From assembly GCA_947497495.1 (NCBI GenBank), contig CANMGT010000004.1:173730-237729 (forward strand): a DNA stretch of 64,000 nt, in the 5' to 3' direction. The position numbers were made by a program, and so were the translations under genes. The notes under the pieces were generated by a model. It saw only the letters and a program-made list of their open reading frames with translations, was not told the origin of the DNA and did no database searches. This DNA comes from an uncultured Lentibacter sp. GTDB taxonomy: Bacteria > Pseudomonadota > Alphaproteobacteria > Rhodobacterales > Rhodobacteraceae. Below, one piece after another: positions 1 to 11,680 of the stretch (position 1 is the first letter of the stretch; the number at the start of each line of letters is the position of its first letter).

Positions 1-2294
1 CAATCCATTCTGCGCTGGCCTTGGCCAACTCAAAACGCCACGAATTCGCAACGCTTGAGCACCTGTTGCTCGCCCTGCTCGATGAGCCCGACGCAACCCG
101 CGTGCTGCGCGCCTGTGCGGTGAGCGTCGAAGACCTGCGCCAGTCACTCGCCGAGTTCATCGACGAAGAACTGCTCAATCTCGTGACAGACATTGAAGGC
201 TCTGAAGCCGTACCAACAGCCGCTTTCCAGCGCGTTATCCAGCGCGCCGCAATTCATGTGCAAAGTTCGGGCCGCTCGGAAGTGACAGGGGCAAACGTCC
301 TTGTTGCCATCTTCGCCGAGCGCGAAAGCAACGCCGCCTATTTCCTGCAGGAGCAGGACATGACGCGCTATGACGCCGTTAACTACATCGCCCATGGTGT
401 CGCCAAAGACCCCGCCTTTGGCGAGACGCGCCCTTTGACAGGTGCGGAGCACGACGGCGAGCCTGAAATGCAAACGGCAGACGAGCCCGCCGCCGAAGAA
501 ACTGCACTGGCCAAATACTGTGTTGACCTCAACGCCAAGGCCCGCGCCGGCGACATTGATCCGCTTATCGGCCGCGACAGCGAAGTCGAGCGCTGCATTC
601 AGGTGTTGTGCCGCCGCCGCAAGAACAACCCACTGCTTGTGGGCGACCCGGGAGTTGGCAAAACGGCCATCGCCGAGGGCCTGGCAAACAAGATCGTCAC
701 AGGCGACATCCCCGAAATTCTAAGCAAGACGACGATCTACTCGCTCGACATGGGCGCCCTGCTCGCGGGCACACGCTACCGCGGGGACTTTGAAGAGCGC
801 CTCAAGGCTGTGGTGACCGAGCTTGAAAGCCACGACGACGCTGTGCTGTTTATCGACGAAATCCACACCGTGATCGGCGCAGGCGCCACCTCGGGCGGCG
901 CGATGGACGCCTCAAACCTGCTCAAGCCAGCGCTTGCAGGTGGCAAACTGCGCACCATGGGTTCAACCACATATAAAGAGTTCCGCCAGCACTTCGAGAA
1001 AGATCGCGCCCTGTCGCGTCGTTTCCAGAAGATCGATGTGAACGAGCCTTCTGTCGAAGACGCCGTCAAAATCCTGCGCGGCATCAAGCCCTACTTTGAA
1101 GAGCACCACGGCGTGAAATACACCGCCGATGCGATCCGCTCCTCTGTCGAACTGGCTGCGCGCTATGTCAACGACCGCAAGCTGCCTGACAGCGCAATTG
1201 ACGTGATCGACGAAGCAGGAGCAGCCCAGCACCTGCTGACATCCGCCAAGCGCCGCAAAACCATCGGCACCAAGGAAGTTGAAGCCGTGGTCGCCAAGAT
1301 CGCACGCATCCCGCCGAAGTCCGTCTCAAAAGACGACGGCGTTGTGCTCAAAGACCTCGAGAAATCGCTCAAGCGCGTGGTGTTTGGCCAAGACAACGCC
1401 ATCGAGGCACTGTCTTCCGCGATCAAACTCTCCCGCGCAGGCCTGCGTGAGCCTGAGAAGCCCATCGGCAACTACCTATTCGCTGGGCCAACAGGCGTTG
1501 GCAAAACTGAAGTCGCCAAGCAACTCGCGTCAACACTGGGCGTTGAACTTCTGCGCTTTGATATGTCCGAATACATGGAGAAACACGCGATCTCCCGCCT
1601 CATAGGCGCTCCTCCCGGCTATGTCGGCTTTGACCAAGGCGGGTTGCTCACCGATGGCGTTGACCAGCACCCGCACTGCGTCCTGCTGCTCGACGAGATC
1701 GAAAAGGCACACCCCGATGTCTTCAACATCCTGCTGCAAGTCATGGATAACGGCGAGTTGACCGACCACAATGGCCGCACCGTCAGCTTCCGCAATGTGG
1801 TGCTGATCATGACATCAAATGCAGGCGCCTCTGAGCAAGCGAAAGAGGCTGTCGGCTTTGGCCGCGATCGTCGTGAAGGCGAAGACACTGCCGCCATCGA
1901 GCGCACGTTCACGCCCGAGTTCCGCAACCGCCTTGATGCGGTGATCAGCTTCGCGCCGCTCGGCAAAGAGGTGATCCTTCGCGTTGTCGAGAAGTTTGTG
2001 CTCCAGCTTGAAGCCCAGCTGATGGATCGCAACGTGACCTTCGAACTGACCCGCGCTGCCGCCGAATGGCTGGCTGACAAGGGTTATGACGACAAGATGG
2101 GCGCACGCCCGCTTGGCCGTGTCATTCAGGAGCATATCAAGAAGCCGCTTGCTGAAGAGCTGCTGTTTGGCACGCTCGCCAAAGGCGGTGTTGTCAAAGT
2201 TGGCATCAAAGATGGCAAACTTGACCTGCGCCTTGAAGGCCCTGACAAGCCACGCCTCTCGACCAAAAAGCCGCCTCTGCTCACCGCCGAGTAA
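1..2294 (+). CDS. clpA: ATP-dependent Clp protease ATP-binding subunit ClpA (5' end outside window)
   Basis: Reading frame is open upstream to the window edge (..[31 protein letters not shown]); two AAA+ modules with GDPGVGKTA and GPTGVGKTE Walker A motifs; ClpA-type C-terminus. Confidence 0.95.
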   Translation, partial: IHSALALANSKRHEFATLEHLLLALLDEPDATRVLRACAVSVEDLRQSLAEFIDEELLNLVTDIEGSEAVPTAAFQRVIQRAAIHVQSSGRSEVTGANVLVAIFAERESNAAYFLQEQDMTRYDAVNYIAHGVAKDPAFGETRPLTGAEHDGEPEMQTADEPAAEETALAKYCVDLNAKARAGDIDPLIGRDSEVERCIQVLCRRRKNNPLLVGDPGVGKTAIAEGLANKIVTGDIPEILSKTTIYSLDMGALLAGTRYRGDFEERLKAVVTELESHDDAVLFIDEIHTVIGAGATSGGAMDASNLLKPALAGGKLRTMGSTTYKEFRQHFEKDRALSRRFQKIDVNEPSVEDAVKILRGIKPYFEEHHGVKYTADAIRSSVELAARYVNDRKLPDSAIDVIDEAGAAQHLLTSAKRRKTIGTKEVEAVVAKIARIPPKSVSKDDGVVLKDLEKSLKRVVFGQDNAIEALSSAIKLSRAGLREPEKPIGNYLFAGPTGVGKTEVAKQLASTLGVELLRFDMSEYMEKHAISRLIGAPPGYVGFDQGGLLTDGVDQHPHCVLLLDEIEKAHPDVFNILLQVMDNGELTDHNGRTVSFRNVVLIMTSNAGASEQAKEAVGFGRDRREGEDTAAIERTFTPEFRNRLDAVISFAPLGKEVILRVVEKFVLQLEAQLMDRNVTFELTRAAAEWLADKGYDDKMGARPLGRVIQEHIKKPLAEELLFGTLAKGGVVKVGIKDGKLDLRLEGPDKPRLSTKKPPLLTAE

Positions 2295-3271
2295 TGCGGG
2301 CTCTATTTAGCTTTCTAACGGGTGCGGTTTTGGCCGCGCCCGTTTTTGCTGAAGCCCCGCGGCTTGAGCTTCCCGTTGATTGTGCTCTCGGGCAAAACTG
2401 CTACATCCAGAACTACGTTGATCGTGACACGCGCAAAGACGAAGCCGCCGATGTCATGTGCGCGCCGCTCACCTATGACGGCCACAAAGGCACCGACTTT
2501 GCCCTGCTCTCGCGCGCTCAAATGGAGGCGGGCGTCAACGTGCTCGCCAGTGCAGCGGGTATCATCCGCGGCACCCGTGACGAGATGCCAGACACGGGGC
2601 TGGCCGACACCCCTGCTGAGGCGCTGAATGGACGCGAATGCGGCAACGGCGTTGTCATCGACCATGGCGATGGCTGGCACAGCCAATACTGCCACATGAA
2701 ACGCGGCAGCATCACCGTGCGCAAAGGCGATCGCGTTAAAGCCGGCGCTGTGCTTGGCCAAGTCGGCCTGTCAGGCAAAACCGAGTTTCCGCACCTGCAC
2801 ATCAGCCTGCGCCATAAGGGGCAAATCGTTGATCCGTTTGAGCCCTCAGGCCAAGCGGCCTGCGGCATCCAGGGCCCAGGCCTTTGGGTCAGCGATAGCA
2901 TCAACTATGTCGCGGGCGGCCTTGTCGGCCTCGGTTTCTCCGACCACGTGCCAGATTTCGACAGCATCAAAGCGGGCAGCGCACACAGCCCCAACCTTGG
3001 CACAAACGCCGCCGCACTCGTCCTCTGGGGGCATTCTTTTGGCGCACGCCGTGGCGATGTTCTGGAACTGACCATAACTGGCCCCAACGGTTTTAACTTC
3101 AGCCACCGCACTCTTTTCAAGAAAAACCAGGCGCTGTCATTTCGCGCAGCCGGGAAGCGGCGCACCCTCTCTGCTTGGGCAGAGGGAAGCTACGAAGGCA
3201 CAGCCAAGTTGATCCGCCAGGGCCAGACTTTGGCAGCCCAGAACATAACTCTCGAGATCGTCAAACAGTGA
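2294..3271 (+). CDS. M23 (LytM-type) family metallopeptidase, secreted
   Basis: Signal-peptide-like N-terminus; metal-ligand motifs GHKGTDF, HGDGWHSQYCHMK, FPHLHIS; start overlaps clpA stop (TAATG). Confidence 0.85.
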   Translation: MRALFSFLTGAVLAAPVFAEAPRLELPVDCALGQNCYIQNYVDRDTRKDEAADVMCAPLTYDGHKGTDFALLSRAQMEAGVNVLASAAGIIRGTRDEMPDTGLADTPAEALNGRECGNGVVIDHGDGWHSQYCHMKRGSITVRKGDRVKAGAVLGQVGLSGKTEFPHLHISLRHKGQIVDPFEPSGQAACGIQGPGLWVSDSINYVAGGLVGLGFSDHVPDFDSIKAGSAHSPNLGTNAAALVLWGHSFGARRGDVLELTITGPNGFNFSHRTLFKKNQALSFRAAGKRRTLSAWAEGSYEGTAKLIRQGQTLAAQNITLEIVKQ

Positions 3272-4043
3272 GTGTAAAAAACAGCCGGCGGAACGGGAAC
3301 AGAACCTGCCCGTTTTCACTGCGCGGGTAGGCTTTGTCCATCACCGCTTCATACCGCGCAATAATGCTGGCCTTCTCGCCATCATCCAGCGCCTGCAAAA
3401 ACGGGCGCGCATAGGTTGCCTCGGTAAAGCGGCGCACAGGGTGTGACCCTGCTTCGCTTTCCAGCACTTGGTAGTATTCGCTTTCCCATAGGCTCAACTG
3501 GCCTAACCCAGAAAGAAGAGCGTGGTAGTGCGCGGGTTTCAAAACGCCGGGCGCCTCACTCGGCTCGGCGCGATCGGGGAACATCTCTTCCATCAAACTG
3601 CGCCAAACACGGTGCGAAGGCGCGTTGTTCTGATGCGGGACTTGCACAGCTAAAGTGCCGCCTTGGCCAAGCATGTCTACCAGCCTTGGAAGCAAGGCCT
3701 CGTGCTCTGGCAACCAGTGCAAAGCGGCATTAGAAAAGATCAAGCCGAGCGGTTCCTCGGCGCGCCAGCTCGCGGCATCGGCCTCAAGCAGAGTATCGTA
3801 GCACCCAAGCTTGGCCGCTTCTTCCAGCATCGCCGGACTGGCATCCACACCAAGCAGCGCATGGCCGCCAAACCGCTCCTTCAACGCGTTGCCAAGCACG
3901 CCATTGCCGCAGCCCAAGTCAACGACTGCACCGCCGCCAACCGAAGGGACGGACTGCAACAAGTCCAGAGCCGGACGCATCCGCAAGCCGCGGAATTTGT
4001 TGTAGGCGCTCGGGTTCCAGTCTTGTCGCTTACCTGTGCTCAT
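3261..4043 (-). CDS. tam: SAM-dependent methyltransferase, trans-aconitate 2-methyltransferase-like
   Basis: [12 protein letters not shown] motif [18 protein letters not shown]-terminus typical of Tam, [12 protein letters not shown]. Confidence 0.7.
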   Translation of the reverse strand: MSTGKRQDWNPSAYNKFRGLRMRPALDLLQSVPSVGGGAVVDLGCGNGVLGNALKERFGGHALLGVDASPAMLEEAAKLGCYDTLLEADAASWRAEEPLGLIFSNAALHWLPEHEALLPRLVDMLGQGGTLAVQVPHQNNAPSHRVWRSLMEEMFPDRAEPSEAPGVLKPAHYHALLSGLGQLSLWESEYYQVLESEAGSHPVRRFTEATYARPFLQALDDGEKASIIARYEAVMDKAYPRSENGQVLFPFRRLFFTLTV

Positions 4044-5977
4044 GCTGAGGGCTCAGGCTCCATGCCAGCATCATCTTTCCCGTCACTTTTACCTTTAGGC
4101 TTGGCCCGCGGCTTGGTTTTCGGGATCGCCGTGACAGAGGCCGAAGACTCTTCCTTGTCGGCTCCGCCATCGTCGTTGTTAGGTGGCTCACCGTCCATCA
4201 CGCGTCTAATTTCGGCGCCTGTCAACGTTTCGTACTCAAGCAAGCCTTGTGCCAAACGCTCCCACTCTTCGTTGTGATCAGTCAGGATTTTGTGGGCGCG
4301 AGAATAGCCTTCGTCGATGATGCGTTTCACTTCTTCTTCGATCAGCTCTTTGGTATGCGCCGAAATCGAGAAGCCGCCACCACCACCGCCACCACGGAAA
4401 GCGTCAGCCGCTTCCTGATAGTCGATATTGCCGACTTTGTCAGACATGCCCCAGCGCATCACCATAGCGCGCGCAAGGCCGCTGGCCTGCATGATGTCGC
4501 CAGATGGGCCGTTAGACACTGCGTCTTCGCCATACTTGATGATCTCGGCAGCCTTGCCCGCCATGGTCATAGCGATCTTCTGTTCGAGTTCGTCCTTGAA
4601 GTAGTTGAGCTGGTCCATCTCGGGCAAGCTCATCACCATGCCAAGCGCTTGGCCGCGCGGAATGATCGTCGCCTTATAGACAGGGTCACACTTGGGCAGG
4701 CTAAGGCCAACAACAGCATGGCCCGCTTCGTGGTAGGCAGTCATTTCCTTTTGCGCGGGCGTCATGACCATCGAGCGGCGCTCGGCGCCCATCATGATCT
4801 TGTCTTTCGCCAGTTCAAAATCGGCCATCGCTACAAAGCGCCGCCCGATACGGGCCGCCATAAGCGCTGCCTCGTTGACGAGATTGGCCAGATCCGCGCC
4901 CGAAAAGCCCGGCGTACCGCGCGCAATGATGCGCAGGTCTACGTCTGGGCCAAGCGGCGTCTTGCGGGCGTGCACCCCAAGGATCTTCTCACGGCCCTTG
5001 ATGTCAGGGTTCGGCACCGTCACCTGACGGTCAAAGCGGCCCGGACGCAGCAGCGCTGGGTCAAGCACGTCTTTGCGGTTGGTCGCGGCGATGATGATAA
5101 CGCCTTCGTTGGCTTCAAAACCGTCCATCTCGACAAGCAACTGGTTGAGCGTTTGCTCGCGCTCGTCGTTGCCGCCGCCATAGCCTGCACCACGGTGGCG
5201 GCCAACGGCGTCGATTTCGTCGATGAACACAATGCAGGGCGCGTTCTTTTTGGCTTGGTCAAACATGTCCCGCACACGGCTCGCGCCGACGCCAACAAAC
5301 ATCTCGACAAAGTCTGAGCCCGAAATCGTGAAGAACGGCACGCCAGCCTCGCCCGCAATCGCGCGCGCCAGAAGCGTCTTACCGGTGCCTGGAGGGCCGA
5401 CAAGCAAAGCACCCTTCGGGATTTTGCCGCCAAGACGGCTAAACTTCTGCGGGTTACGCAGGAATTCAACGATCTCTTCCAGCTCTTCCTTGGCTTCGTC
5501 GATGCCGGCAACGTCGTCAAACGTGACCCGGCCAGCCTTCTCGGTGAGCATCTTGGCTTTTGACTTGCCAAAACCCATCGCGCCGCCTTTGCCGCCGCCT
5601 TGCATACGGTTCATGAAGTAGATCCACACACCGATCAGCAAAAGGAAGGGTAGGATGCTGAGCAGGAAGGTCTGGAAACCAGACTGTTGCTGTGGGCGCG
5701 CCGTGACGGGAATGTCGTTTTTGATGAGCAAGTCAGTGACTTCAGCGTCTGACGGCTTGATAACCGTATAGGTTTTACCGTCTTCTCCGACAAAGCGCAC
5801 CTGCTCGCCGTCCAGCGTCACATTTTCCACTTTTCCGTCTTCAACGGCGTCGACAAACTCGGAATAGCTGCGCGCTGTGCTTGGCCCGCTTGAGCTTGCA
5901 TCAGAGAACAAGTTGAAGAGCATAAGGATCAAAACAAAAAGTATGACCCAAAACGCGATGTTTTTTACATTGCCCAA
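4040..5977 (-). CDS. ftsH: ATP-dependent zinc metalloprotease FtsH
   Basis: N-terminal TM segment, [23 protein letters not shown] Walker A, SRH region, HEAGHAVV zinc site; likely TTG start at 5977 with GGGAGA 7 nt upstream. Confidence 0.96.
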   Translation of the reverse strand: MGNVKNIAFWVILFVLILMLFNLFSDASSSGPSTARSYSEFVDAVEDGKVENVTLDGEQVRFVGEDGKTYTVIKPSDAEVTDLLIKNDIPVTARPQQQSGFQTFLLSILPFLLLIGVWIYFMNRMQGGGKGGAMGFGKSKAKMLTEKAGRVTFDDVAGIDEAKEELEEIVEFLRNPQKFSRLGGKIPKGALLVGPPGTGKTLLARAIAGEAGVPFFTISGSDFVEMFVGVGASRVRDMFDQAKKNAPCIVFIDEIDAVGRHRGAGYGGGNDEREQTLNQLLVEMDGFEANEGVIIIAATNRKDVLDPALLRPGRFDRQVTVPNPDIKGREKILGVHARKTPLGPDVDLRIIARGTPGFSGADLANLVNEAALMAARIGRRFVAMADFELAKDKIMMGAERRSMVMTPAQKEMTAYHEAGHAVVGLSLPKCDPVYKATIIPRGQALGMVMSLPEMDQLNYFKDELEQKIAMTMAGKAAEIIKYGEDAVSNGPSGDIMQASGLARAMVMRWGMSDKVGNIDYQEAADAFRGGGGGGGFSISAHTKELIEEEVKRIIDEGYSRAHKILTDHNEEWERLAQGLLEYETLTGAEIRRVMDGEPPNNDDGGADKEESSASVTAIPKTKPRAKPKGKSDGKDDAGMEPEPSA

Positions 5978-6115
5978 AGGACGGTCTCCCAAAACTGTTG
6001 TTAGCGCGCAGATAGCACGGGACGTTCCAGACTAAAATAGAGATCAGCGCGACATCTTCAACGCGCCAGAGGTAAATTCACGGCTAATTTCCGCCCGACA
6101 GGCTGCTTTTCCGGC

Positions 6116-7333
6116 TCATTTGTTTAAAAAGTCAGGCGAGTGCGCCAAATTTGCCCGCCAACCAGCGCCGAACCCCGCCAATGGCGCGGCGACAAGCACG
6201 TCGTTGTCCCAAACGGCTGGCGCGGCCAGAAGTGAAGCGCGCGGCAGGCCTGTCTCGCGCCAGTCAGGGCATTGCTGCAAGCCTTGCTCCCCGAGCGCCG
6301 CGATGTTGAGGCCAGCACGGTGCGGGCCTGTGAAGGCAAACCGCCCGTCCCACAGCGCATCACTCGCAGTGACCACGCCTTGCACCGCCGCCAGTTCGCG
6401 CATCACGCGAATACAGCCCGCCTCCAGCATAATCACGCAGCCGTTCAGCGTTGCCTTCTGGCCGCTCAGAACCGCGCTCAAAGCACTGGTGACAGCCTGT
6501 CTGCGCGGCGGATAGCCTGTCTGCCCGATCCAACCAATCGCCTCACCAAAAAGCCGCTGTCGGGTTTCTTCGGGAGCGTTGAAAAGCGCCTCAACCGCAA
6601 GCGTCAGGTCTGGCCCGTCAAGCGCCACAGCCTGCGCAGCCAGCGCCTGCATGAGGCCGTCGAGCGCGTCGCGCGCGCTGCCAAGCCGCTTTGCGGTTTG
6701 CGCCAAACCTTCGCGGGTGATCCCCAAAGATTCCAGCGTTTCTAGGGCTTCACGTGTTTTCACGCGTCCAAACCGCGTGTCGCTATTCGAGCTGTCTTCC
6801 GCCCAGTCCACGCCGCGCAGGCGCAACTCTTCACGCAACTCCTCGCGGCTGCACCCAAGCAAGGGACGCCGCCAGTTTACGCCCCGCTCAAACCAGGCCA
6901 CTTGCATCCGCGCAAGTCCCGTCACGCCCGATCCGCGCGCCAACCGCATGAGAAACGTCTCCGCGACATCGTCTTGCGTGTGGCCGAGGGCAACCGCGTC
7001 AAGCCCTTCCCGTAAGGCCCACTCTGCCAAAGCATCATAGCGGCCCGCGCGGGCTTGCGCCTGCAGGTTTCCGGCTTTGTCCCACGTCCAGTGTAATGTC
7101 TCGTGTGCAACGCCAAGGTGCGCGCAATGCAAAGCCACAGCGGCACATTCCTGCTCTGCCTCGGGGCGCAACCCGTGGTTCACTGTCGCCACCTTCAGGG
7201 CCACACCCTGCGCGCGCGCCCAATCGGCGGCCAGAAACAACAGGGCAAGCGAGTCGCTTCCGCCGGACACAGCCAACCCAAGCGGGCCGTGCAAGCCCTC
7301 AAAAATTTCAGTCAGTCGCTCGTGTGGCGTCAC
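6116..7333 (-). CDS. tilS: tRNA(Ile)-lysidine synthase TilS
   Basis: LAVSGGSDSLALLFLA PP-loop; GHTQDDVAETFLMRLARGSG motif. Confidence 0.92.
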   Translation of the reverse strand: MTPHERLTEIFEGLHGPLGLAVSGGSDSLALLFLAADWARAQGVALKVATVNHGLRPEAEQECAAVALHCAHLGVAHETLHWTWDKAGNLQAQARAGRYDALAEWALREGLDAVALGHTQDDVAETFLMRLARGSGVTGLARMQVAWFERGVNWRRPLLGCSREELREELRLRGVDWAEDSSNSDTRFGRVKTREALETLESLGITREGLAQTAKRLGSARDALDGLMQALAAQAVALDGPDLTLAVEALFNAPEETRQRLFGEAIGWIGQTGYPPRRQAVTSALSAVLSGQKATLNGCVIMLEAGCIRVMRELAAVQGVVTASDALWDGRFAFTGPHRAGLNIAALGEQGLQQCPDWRETGLPRASLLAAPAVWDNDVLVAAPLAGFGAGWRANLAHSPDFLNK

Positions 7334-8166
7334 TGGCAGCCAAGGCGCGTGCGCTCTTGCGCTGCCTTCTCGGCGGGCGTTCCTCCGGGAAAGCGCAGGC
7401 CAACTTCGCCCAGCGTGACGCAGGCTTCTTTTGTCTGGCCTAGCCGTCCGAGGCCCGTGCCCAGACGAAAGAGCGCCTCTGGCGCGTCAGAACCGTTCGG
7501 GTTTTGGCTAAAGGCTGCCAAGTAAGCCCGTGCAGCGCCCGTCAAGTCGCCCTGCCCTTCCAGCGCCGCGCCATAAGCGAGCTGGGCTTTGCTCGACAAC
7601 GGCGAGCCGGGGTAAATTTCGTTAAAGGCTTTGAACTTCTCAGCCGCGCTTGCAAATTCACCAGCCTCAAGCGCTGCGCGTGCTGCGTTGAAATCCGCCT
7701 CCTCGCCGACTGCCAGTTCAGGAGCATCTTGCGCAGGCGTGTCAGGCACCGCCTCAACAACAGGCGTTGCCAGAGGCGTACTCGAAGGCACTTCACCGCC
7801 TCCAAGCGTTGTCGTTTCGCTCAACTGGCTCACGTCGCCACCCTCAAGCTCTACGAGGCGGAACTCCAGATCACCCACGCGGTTGGTGCCGTCTTTGACA
7901 ACCCGTTCAACGCGAAACTGCAAGTCTTCGGTTTTCGCCGTCAGGCGGCGCAACTCGGATTCAATACTGTCGACCCGCTCCAGAAGCGAGCCTCCGCCCG
8001 TGGCCGTGCCCGCCGTGCCTGTCGTTGAAAGCTCACGCTTGAGCTTTTGCATTTCGACATGCAAAACCGTCAACTCCTGACGTATGTCAGCCAGCGTTTC
8101 ACTGGACTGTGCGCTCGCGAAAGTCGCACTCAGAAAGATCAGTAATCCGGCAAAAACCAAACGCAT
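7330..8166 (-). CDS. ybgF: Tol-Pal system protein YbgF/CpoB (coiled coil + TPR)
   Basis: Signal peptide, coiled coil, C-terminal TPR repeats; directly downstream of pal. Confidence 0.88.
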   Translation of the reverse strand: MRLVFAGLLIFLSATFASAQSSETLADIRQELTVLHVEMQKLKRELSTTGTAGTATGGGSLLERVDSIESELRRLTAKTEDLQFRVERVVKDGTNRVGDLEFRLVELEGGDVSQLSETTTLGGGEVPSSTPLATPVVEAVPDTPAQDAPELAVGEEADFNAARAALEAGEFASAAEKFKAFNEIYPGSPLSSKAQLAYGAALEGQGDLTGAARAYLAAFSQNPNGSDAPEALFRLGTGLGRLGQTKEACVTLGEVGLRFPGGTPAEKAAQERTRLGCQ

Positions 8167-8178
8167 GGGGCTCTCCAA

Positions 8179-8694
8179 TTAGCTGCTAAGGCCTGTCGAC
8201 AAGATGGTCACAGCGCGGCGGTTTTTCGAATAGCATGCCTCTTCGCTGCAAATCTCGAGCGGGCGCTCTTTGCCGTAGCTCAGCGTTTTGAGGCGCGACG
8301 CAGGCAAGCCCTTTGAGAGCAGGTATTCGCGCACCGAGTTGGCGCGGCGGGCGCCAAGTGCCAAGTTGTAGTCGCGCGTGCCTTGCTCATCGGCATGGCC
8401 TTCAATCACGGCCGTATAGCTGGCGTTGGTTGTCAGCCACGCGGCCTGCCCGTCCAACACGCGCTTGGCGTCGTCGTTGAGAGTTGATTGGTCAACCAAG
8501 AACAACACCCGATCCCCGATCGTTTGCTGGAAATACAGCGGCGATTTCGGGTCTTGTGCCGAGCCCGGCGCAACAGATGTGGTCGGCGCGGTCATCGCCC
8601 CTGCGGCGCCATCGTTGTCAAAGCGGTCGGGGGTTGTACAGGCCGTCATCAGCGCAAGCGCTGGCACGGCGAGTGTGATTAGTTTGAGTTTCAT
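8179..8694 (-). CDS. pal: Peptidoglycan-associated lipoprotein Pal
   Basis: Lipobox (LMTAC), OmpA-like domain (GHADEQGTRDYNLALGARRANSVREYL). Confidence 0.95.
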   Translation of the reverse strand: MKLKLITLAVPALALMTACTTPDRFDNDGAAGAMTAPTTSVAPGSAQDPKSPLYFQQTIGDRVLFLVDQSTLNDDAKRVLDGQAAWLTTNASYTAVIEGHADEQGTRDYNLALGARRANSVREYLLSKGLPASRLKTLSYGKERPLEICSEEACYSKNRRAVTILSTGLSS

Positions 8695-8793
8695 GCTGCT
8701 AGCCTCTTTAAGTTTTTTCCGCTATTTTCATCCTGTTTAGCACAGGCAGGAAATTATGGGAATCCTGTATCATATGCGCAGGCATTTGCCCGC

Positions 8794-10113
8794 TTACTTC
8801 TGCAACGGCGACCACGAAGGATCAGACGCGCCGCCTTCTGTGGGCACGCGCTTGAGGTTACGTCCGGTGATATCAACCGAATAGAGGCTCGACTGCCCGC
8901 TCGCACCCTGCGTTTCGCGGGTAAACATGATAACCCGCCCGTTGGGCGACCATGTTGGCCCTTCTTCAAGGAACGAGGCTGTCAGCAGCTTCTCGCCAGA
9001 GCCATCGGTGCGCATAACGCCAATGTGAAAGCGCCCTTTGGATTGCTTGGTAAAGGCCACCAAGTCACCACGCGGCGACCAGACAGGCGTGCCATAGCGG
9101 CCAGAGCCGGCGCTGATACGCCGTGGCTCGCCGCCCCCCGCGCTCATGATATAAAGCTGCTGGCTTCCGCTGCGGTCGCTTTCGAACACGATCTGGCTTC
9201 CGTCTGGCGAAAAGCTTGGCGAGGTTTCAATTGAGGGCGCAGATGTCAGGCGCTGCTCGCTGCCTGTGCTCACGTCCATCAAGTATAAGTCACTGTTGCC
9301 GCCTGCCTCTTGGCTGTAGACAACGCGCCGTCCGTCGGGCGCAAACCGTGGCGCAAAGCTTGTCGTGCCCTCGCGGCTTTGCAGCACTCGGCGGCCAACG
9401 TTCTCGACGTCAAGCACGTAGATTCGCGGAAAGCCTGTTTCGTAGCTGGTGTAGAGCACGCGGTCGCCCGTGGGCGAAAAGCGCGGTGCCAGAACAATGT
9501 CTTTGCTATCGGTCAGGTATTTCACGTTCGCGCCGTCATAATCCATGATCGCGAGGCGCTTTTTGCGCGCGTTCTTGGGGCCGTTCTCCGCCACATATAC
9601 CACGCGGCTGTCAAAGTAGCCGCCCTCGCCGGTGATCCGGCTGTAGACTGTGTCTGCAACCTTATGCGCCATGCGCCGCCAGCCCGCCTTGGTGCCCGCA
9701 AGTTGAAGGCCCGTGCCAAGTTCCTGACCAGCAAAGACATCGTACACACGAAACTTCACCGTGACATTCTCGCCCGCGACCGAAACAGCCCCCGTGATCA
9801 GAGCCTGTGCGTTGATCGCCTTCCAGTCGGCGTATTGCACAGGGGCGCCGAAGCTCGACACCTGACTGATGAAGGCGCTCTTGTTGATTTCGCGAAACAG
9901 CCCCGTGCCCGCCAAGTCAGCCGCCACAACCCGCGCAATATTCGCGGCCAACTGGCCAGATCCGCCATTTTCGGGAACAAACTCGGGCGCAGCAAACGGC
10001 AATGGTTCGATCACACCGTCAGTGATCTCGATGCGCAAAGGCTCGGCTGTCGCACCCAGCGGCGCAGCACCCAACAGAACAAAAACCAGCAGTCCCCAAA
10101 TTCTCATGGACAT
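8794..10113 (-). CDS. tolB: Tol-Pal system beta-propeller protein TolB
   Basis: Signal peptide; repeated WD40-like PD40 motifs ([23 protein letters not shown]); gene order. Confidence 0.95.
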   Translation of the reverse strand: MSMRIWGLLVFVLLGAAPLGATAEPLRIEITDGVIEPLPFAAPEFVPENGGSGQLAANIARVVAADLAGTGLFREINKSAFISQVSSFGAPVQYADWKAINAQALITGAVSVAGENVTVKFRVYDVFAGQELGTGLQLAGTKAGWRRMAHKVADTVYSRITGEGGYFDSRVVYVAENGPKNARKKRLAIMDYDGANVKYLTDSKDIVLAPRFSPTGDRVLYTSYETGFPRIYVLDVENVGRRVLQSREGTTSFAPRFAPDGRRVVYSQEAGGNSDLYLMDVSTGSEQRLTSAPSIETSPSFSPDGSQIVFESDRSGSQQLYIMSAGGGEPRRISAGSGRYGTPVWSPRGDLVAFTKQSKGRFHIGVMRTDGSGEKLLTASFLEEGPTWSPNGRVIMFTRETQGASGQSSLYSVDITGRNLKRVPTEGGASDPSWSPLQK

Positions 10114-10115
10114 AG

Positions 10116-11192
10116 TTACCTCATACTTTCGGGGTTGAATTTCATCTCGACACTGCGCCATTGCTCGAACTTCTCGGCGGGCAAATTATAGCCGCTCGCG
10201 CCACAGCGGATGATCGCACGGCGCGCGGCCTCATAGGCTTGCTTGGCAGCCGCATCCGAGCCGCCTGAACTGTTGATTAGCCTAATCGAGTCGACCACAG
10301 GCTTGCCCTCACGAGTCATGTCCACACCGACGGTTATGGTAACCTGCATCGCGTCCGAAGAAAGCGCCCCAAGGTTCCAACAGCGAGAAACCGCCAGTTT
10401 GAGGCCCTCGCGCTCCGAGCCTGTCAAAGGCGGGCCAGTTGGCGCGGCAGGCGTTTCAGCGGCCTCGTTCCCGCCGGAAAGCGCTTCTTGCAGCGCATCA
10501 GACACCGCGTCAGCCGTGTCAGGCGTTTGCGCCGCCGCCCGTTGGGGCCGCGTTTTCGGGCGCACAGACGTCTTCGGCGCAGAGGTTGTCGCGTCAGCCG
10601 CTTCAGGGTCAATCTCGGTTGTGGCCTCTGCAGGCGCTGCGGCCTCAACTTCCTCGACGGGTGTCTCGACTGGCTCGTCGGCAACGGTCTCTTCCCGCAC
10701 CGTCTCTTCCGGCTGCGCGTCAGGCACCTGCGGCTCGGCGGCAGGCGTCGGCGCAATCCGCTCTATGGGCTTCTGGCGCGGGCGCACACTACGCTCCGGC
10801 ACCAGTGCTGCAAAATCTTCAGCAGGCGGGGTGATTTCCGGCGGCGTATCAACAACTTCCGCCGTCACTGGCGCAGGTTGGGTCGTGTCAACCTCGGGCG
10901 CATCATCAGGTGTCGCAACAGGCACTTCCGGCGTCTCGGCGCTTGGTGTGCTGTCCGGCGATGGCGTGGCTGTGTCTTCAGCTGGCTCGCTGGGCGCAAC
11001 AGGCGCCTCGACATTTGTCTCCACGGCAGGCGCATCATTGGCGCGCAGAGCGGCCTCATAGGCCTCGCTACTCACGACAGAAACTTCCGTGATGTCAAAC
11101 GGCAATGGCTCTGACTCCCACGAGCCGCCAAACAGCAGCACGCCGATCAGGCCAACGTGGCCAGCAAGGGATATGTATTGGCCGGTGTTCAC
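10116..11192 (-). CDS. tolA: TolA-like cell envelope protein
   Basis: N-terminal TM, long Ala/Pro/Glu-rich low-complexity region, C-terminal TonB/TolA-like domain; position between tolR and tolB. Confidence 0.82.
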   Translation of the reverse strand: MNTGQYISLAGHVGLIGVLLFGGSWESEPLPFDITEVSVVSSEAYEAALRANDAPAVETNVEAPVAPSEPAEDTATPSPDSTPSAETPEVPVATPDDAPEVDTTQPAPVTAEVVDTPPEITPPAEDFAALVPERSVRPRQKPIERIAPTPAAEPQVPDAQPEETVREETVADEPVETPVEEVEAAAPAEATTEIDPEAADATTSAPKTSVRPKTRPQRAAAQTPDTADAVSDALQEALSGGNEAAETPAAPTGPPLTGSEREGLKLAVSRCWNLGALSSDAMQVTITVGVDMTREGKPVVDSIRLINSSGGSDAAAKQAYEAARRAIIRCGASGYNLPAEKFEQWRSVEMKFNPESMR

Positions 11193-11204
11193 CGCGCCCT
11201 ACGC

Positions 11205-11678
11205 TCAATTCTCGCCATCAAGGCTTGGGCCGCCGGTTTCGGTGACCAACCCGATGTTTGAAAACCCCGCGCGGTTGAGCGCGCCCATCACTTGCACGAC
11301 ATCCGCATAGGGCACCGCCCCGTCAGCGCGCAAAAACACGCGATCATTGGCCCGCTCAGCAGCAATGGCCCGCATCTTGCCAATCAGCGCATCCGGCGCG
11401 ATCACAGTCTCCTGGATCATGATGTCGCCATCAACTGTCACGGTCACGGTCAGCGGCTCTTCCGCGTCAGCCGGCAGTGCATTGGCCGCCGTTTTGGGCA
11501 ACTCAACAGGCACACCGACTGTCATCAGAGGGGCGGCCACCATGAAGATGATGAGCAACACAAGCATAATGTCGACAAACGGGGTGATGTTGATCTCGGC
11601 CATTGGCCGCGCGCGCCCGCCTGAACGGCGGCGACGGCTGCCGCCCCCGCTGTCTTTCTGAACAACTCCTCCAGCCAT
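11205..11678 (-). CDS. tolR: Biopolymer transporter ExbD/TolR family
   Basis: MAEINITPFVDIMLVLLIIFMVAAPLM motif. Confidence 0.95.
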   Translation of the reverse strand: MAGGVVQKDSGGGSRRRRSGGRARPMAEINITPFVDIMLVLLIIFMVAAPLMTVGVPVELPKTAANALPADAEEPLTVTVTVDGDIMIQETVIAPDALIGKMRAIAAERANDRVFLRADGAVPYADVVQVMGALNRAGFSNIGLVTETGGPSLDGEN

Positions 11679-11680
11679 GA

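Noticed and set aside
4247-5317. 356-aa ORF on the + strand
   Set aside because: Antisense to ftsH; shadow frame
10420-11060. Repeats in the TolA-like coding region
   Set aside because: Low-complexity Ala/Pro/Glu codons typical of TolA linkers, not a DNA repeat array
10243-11061. 272-aa Ser/Gly/Ala-rich ORF on the + strand
   Set aside because: Mirror of the low-complexity Pro/Ala/Glu region of TolA; no start context or family signal
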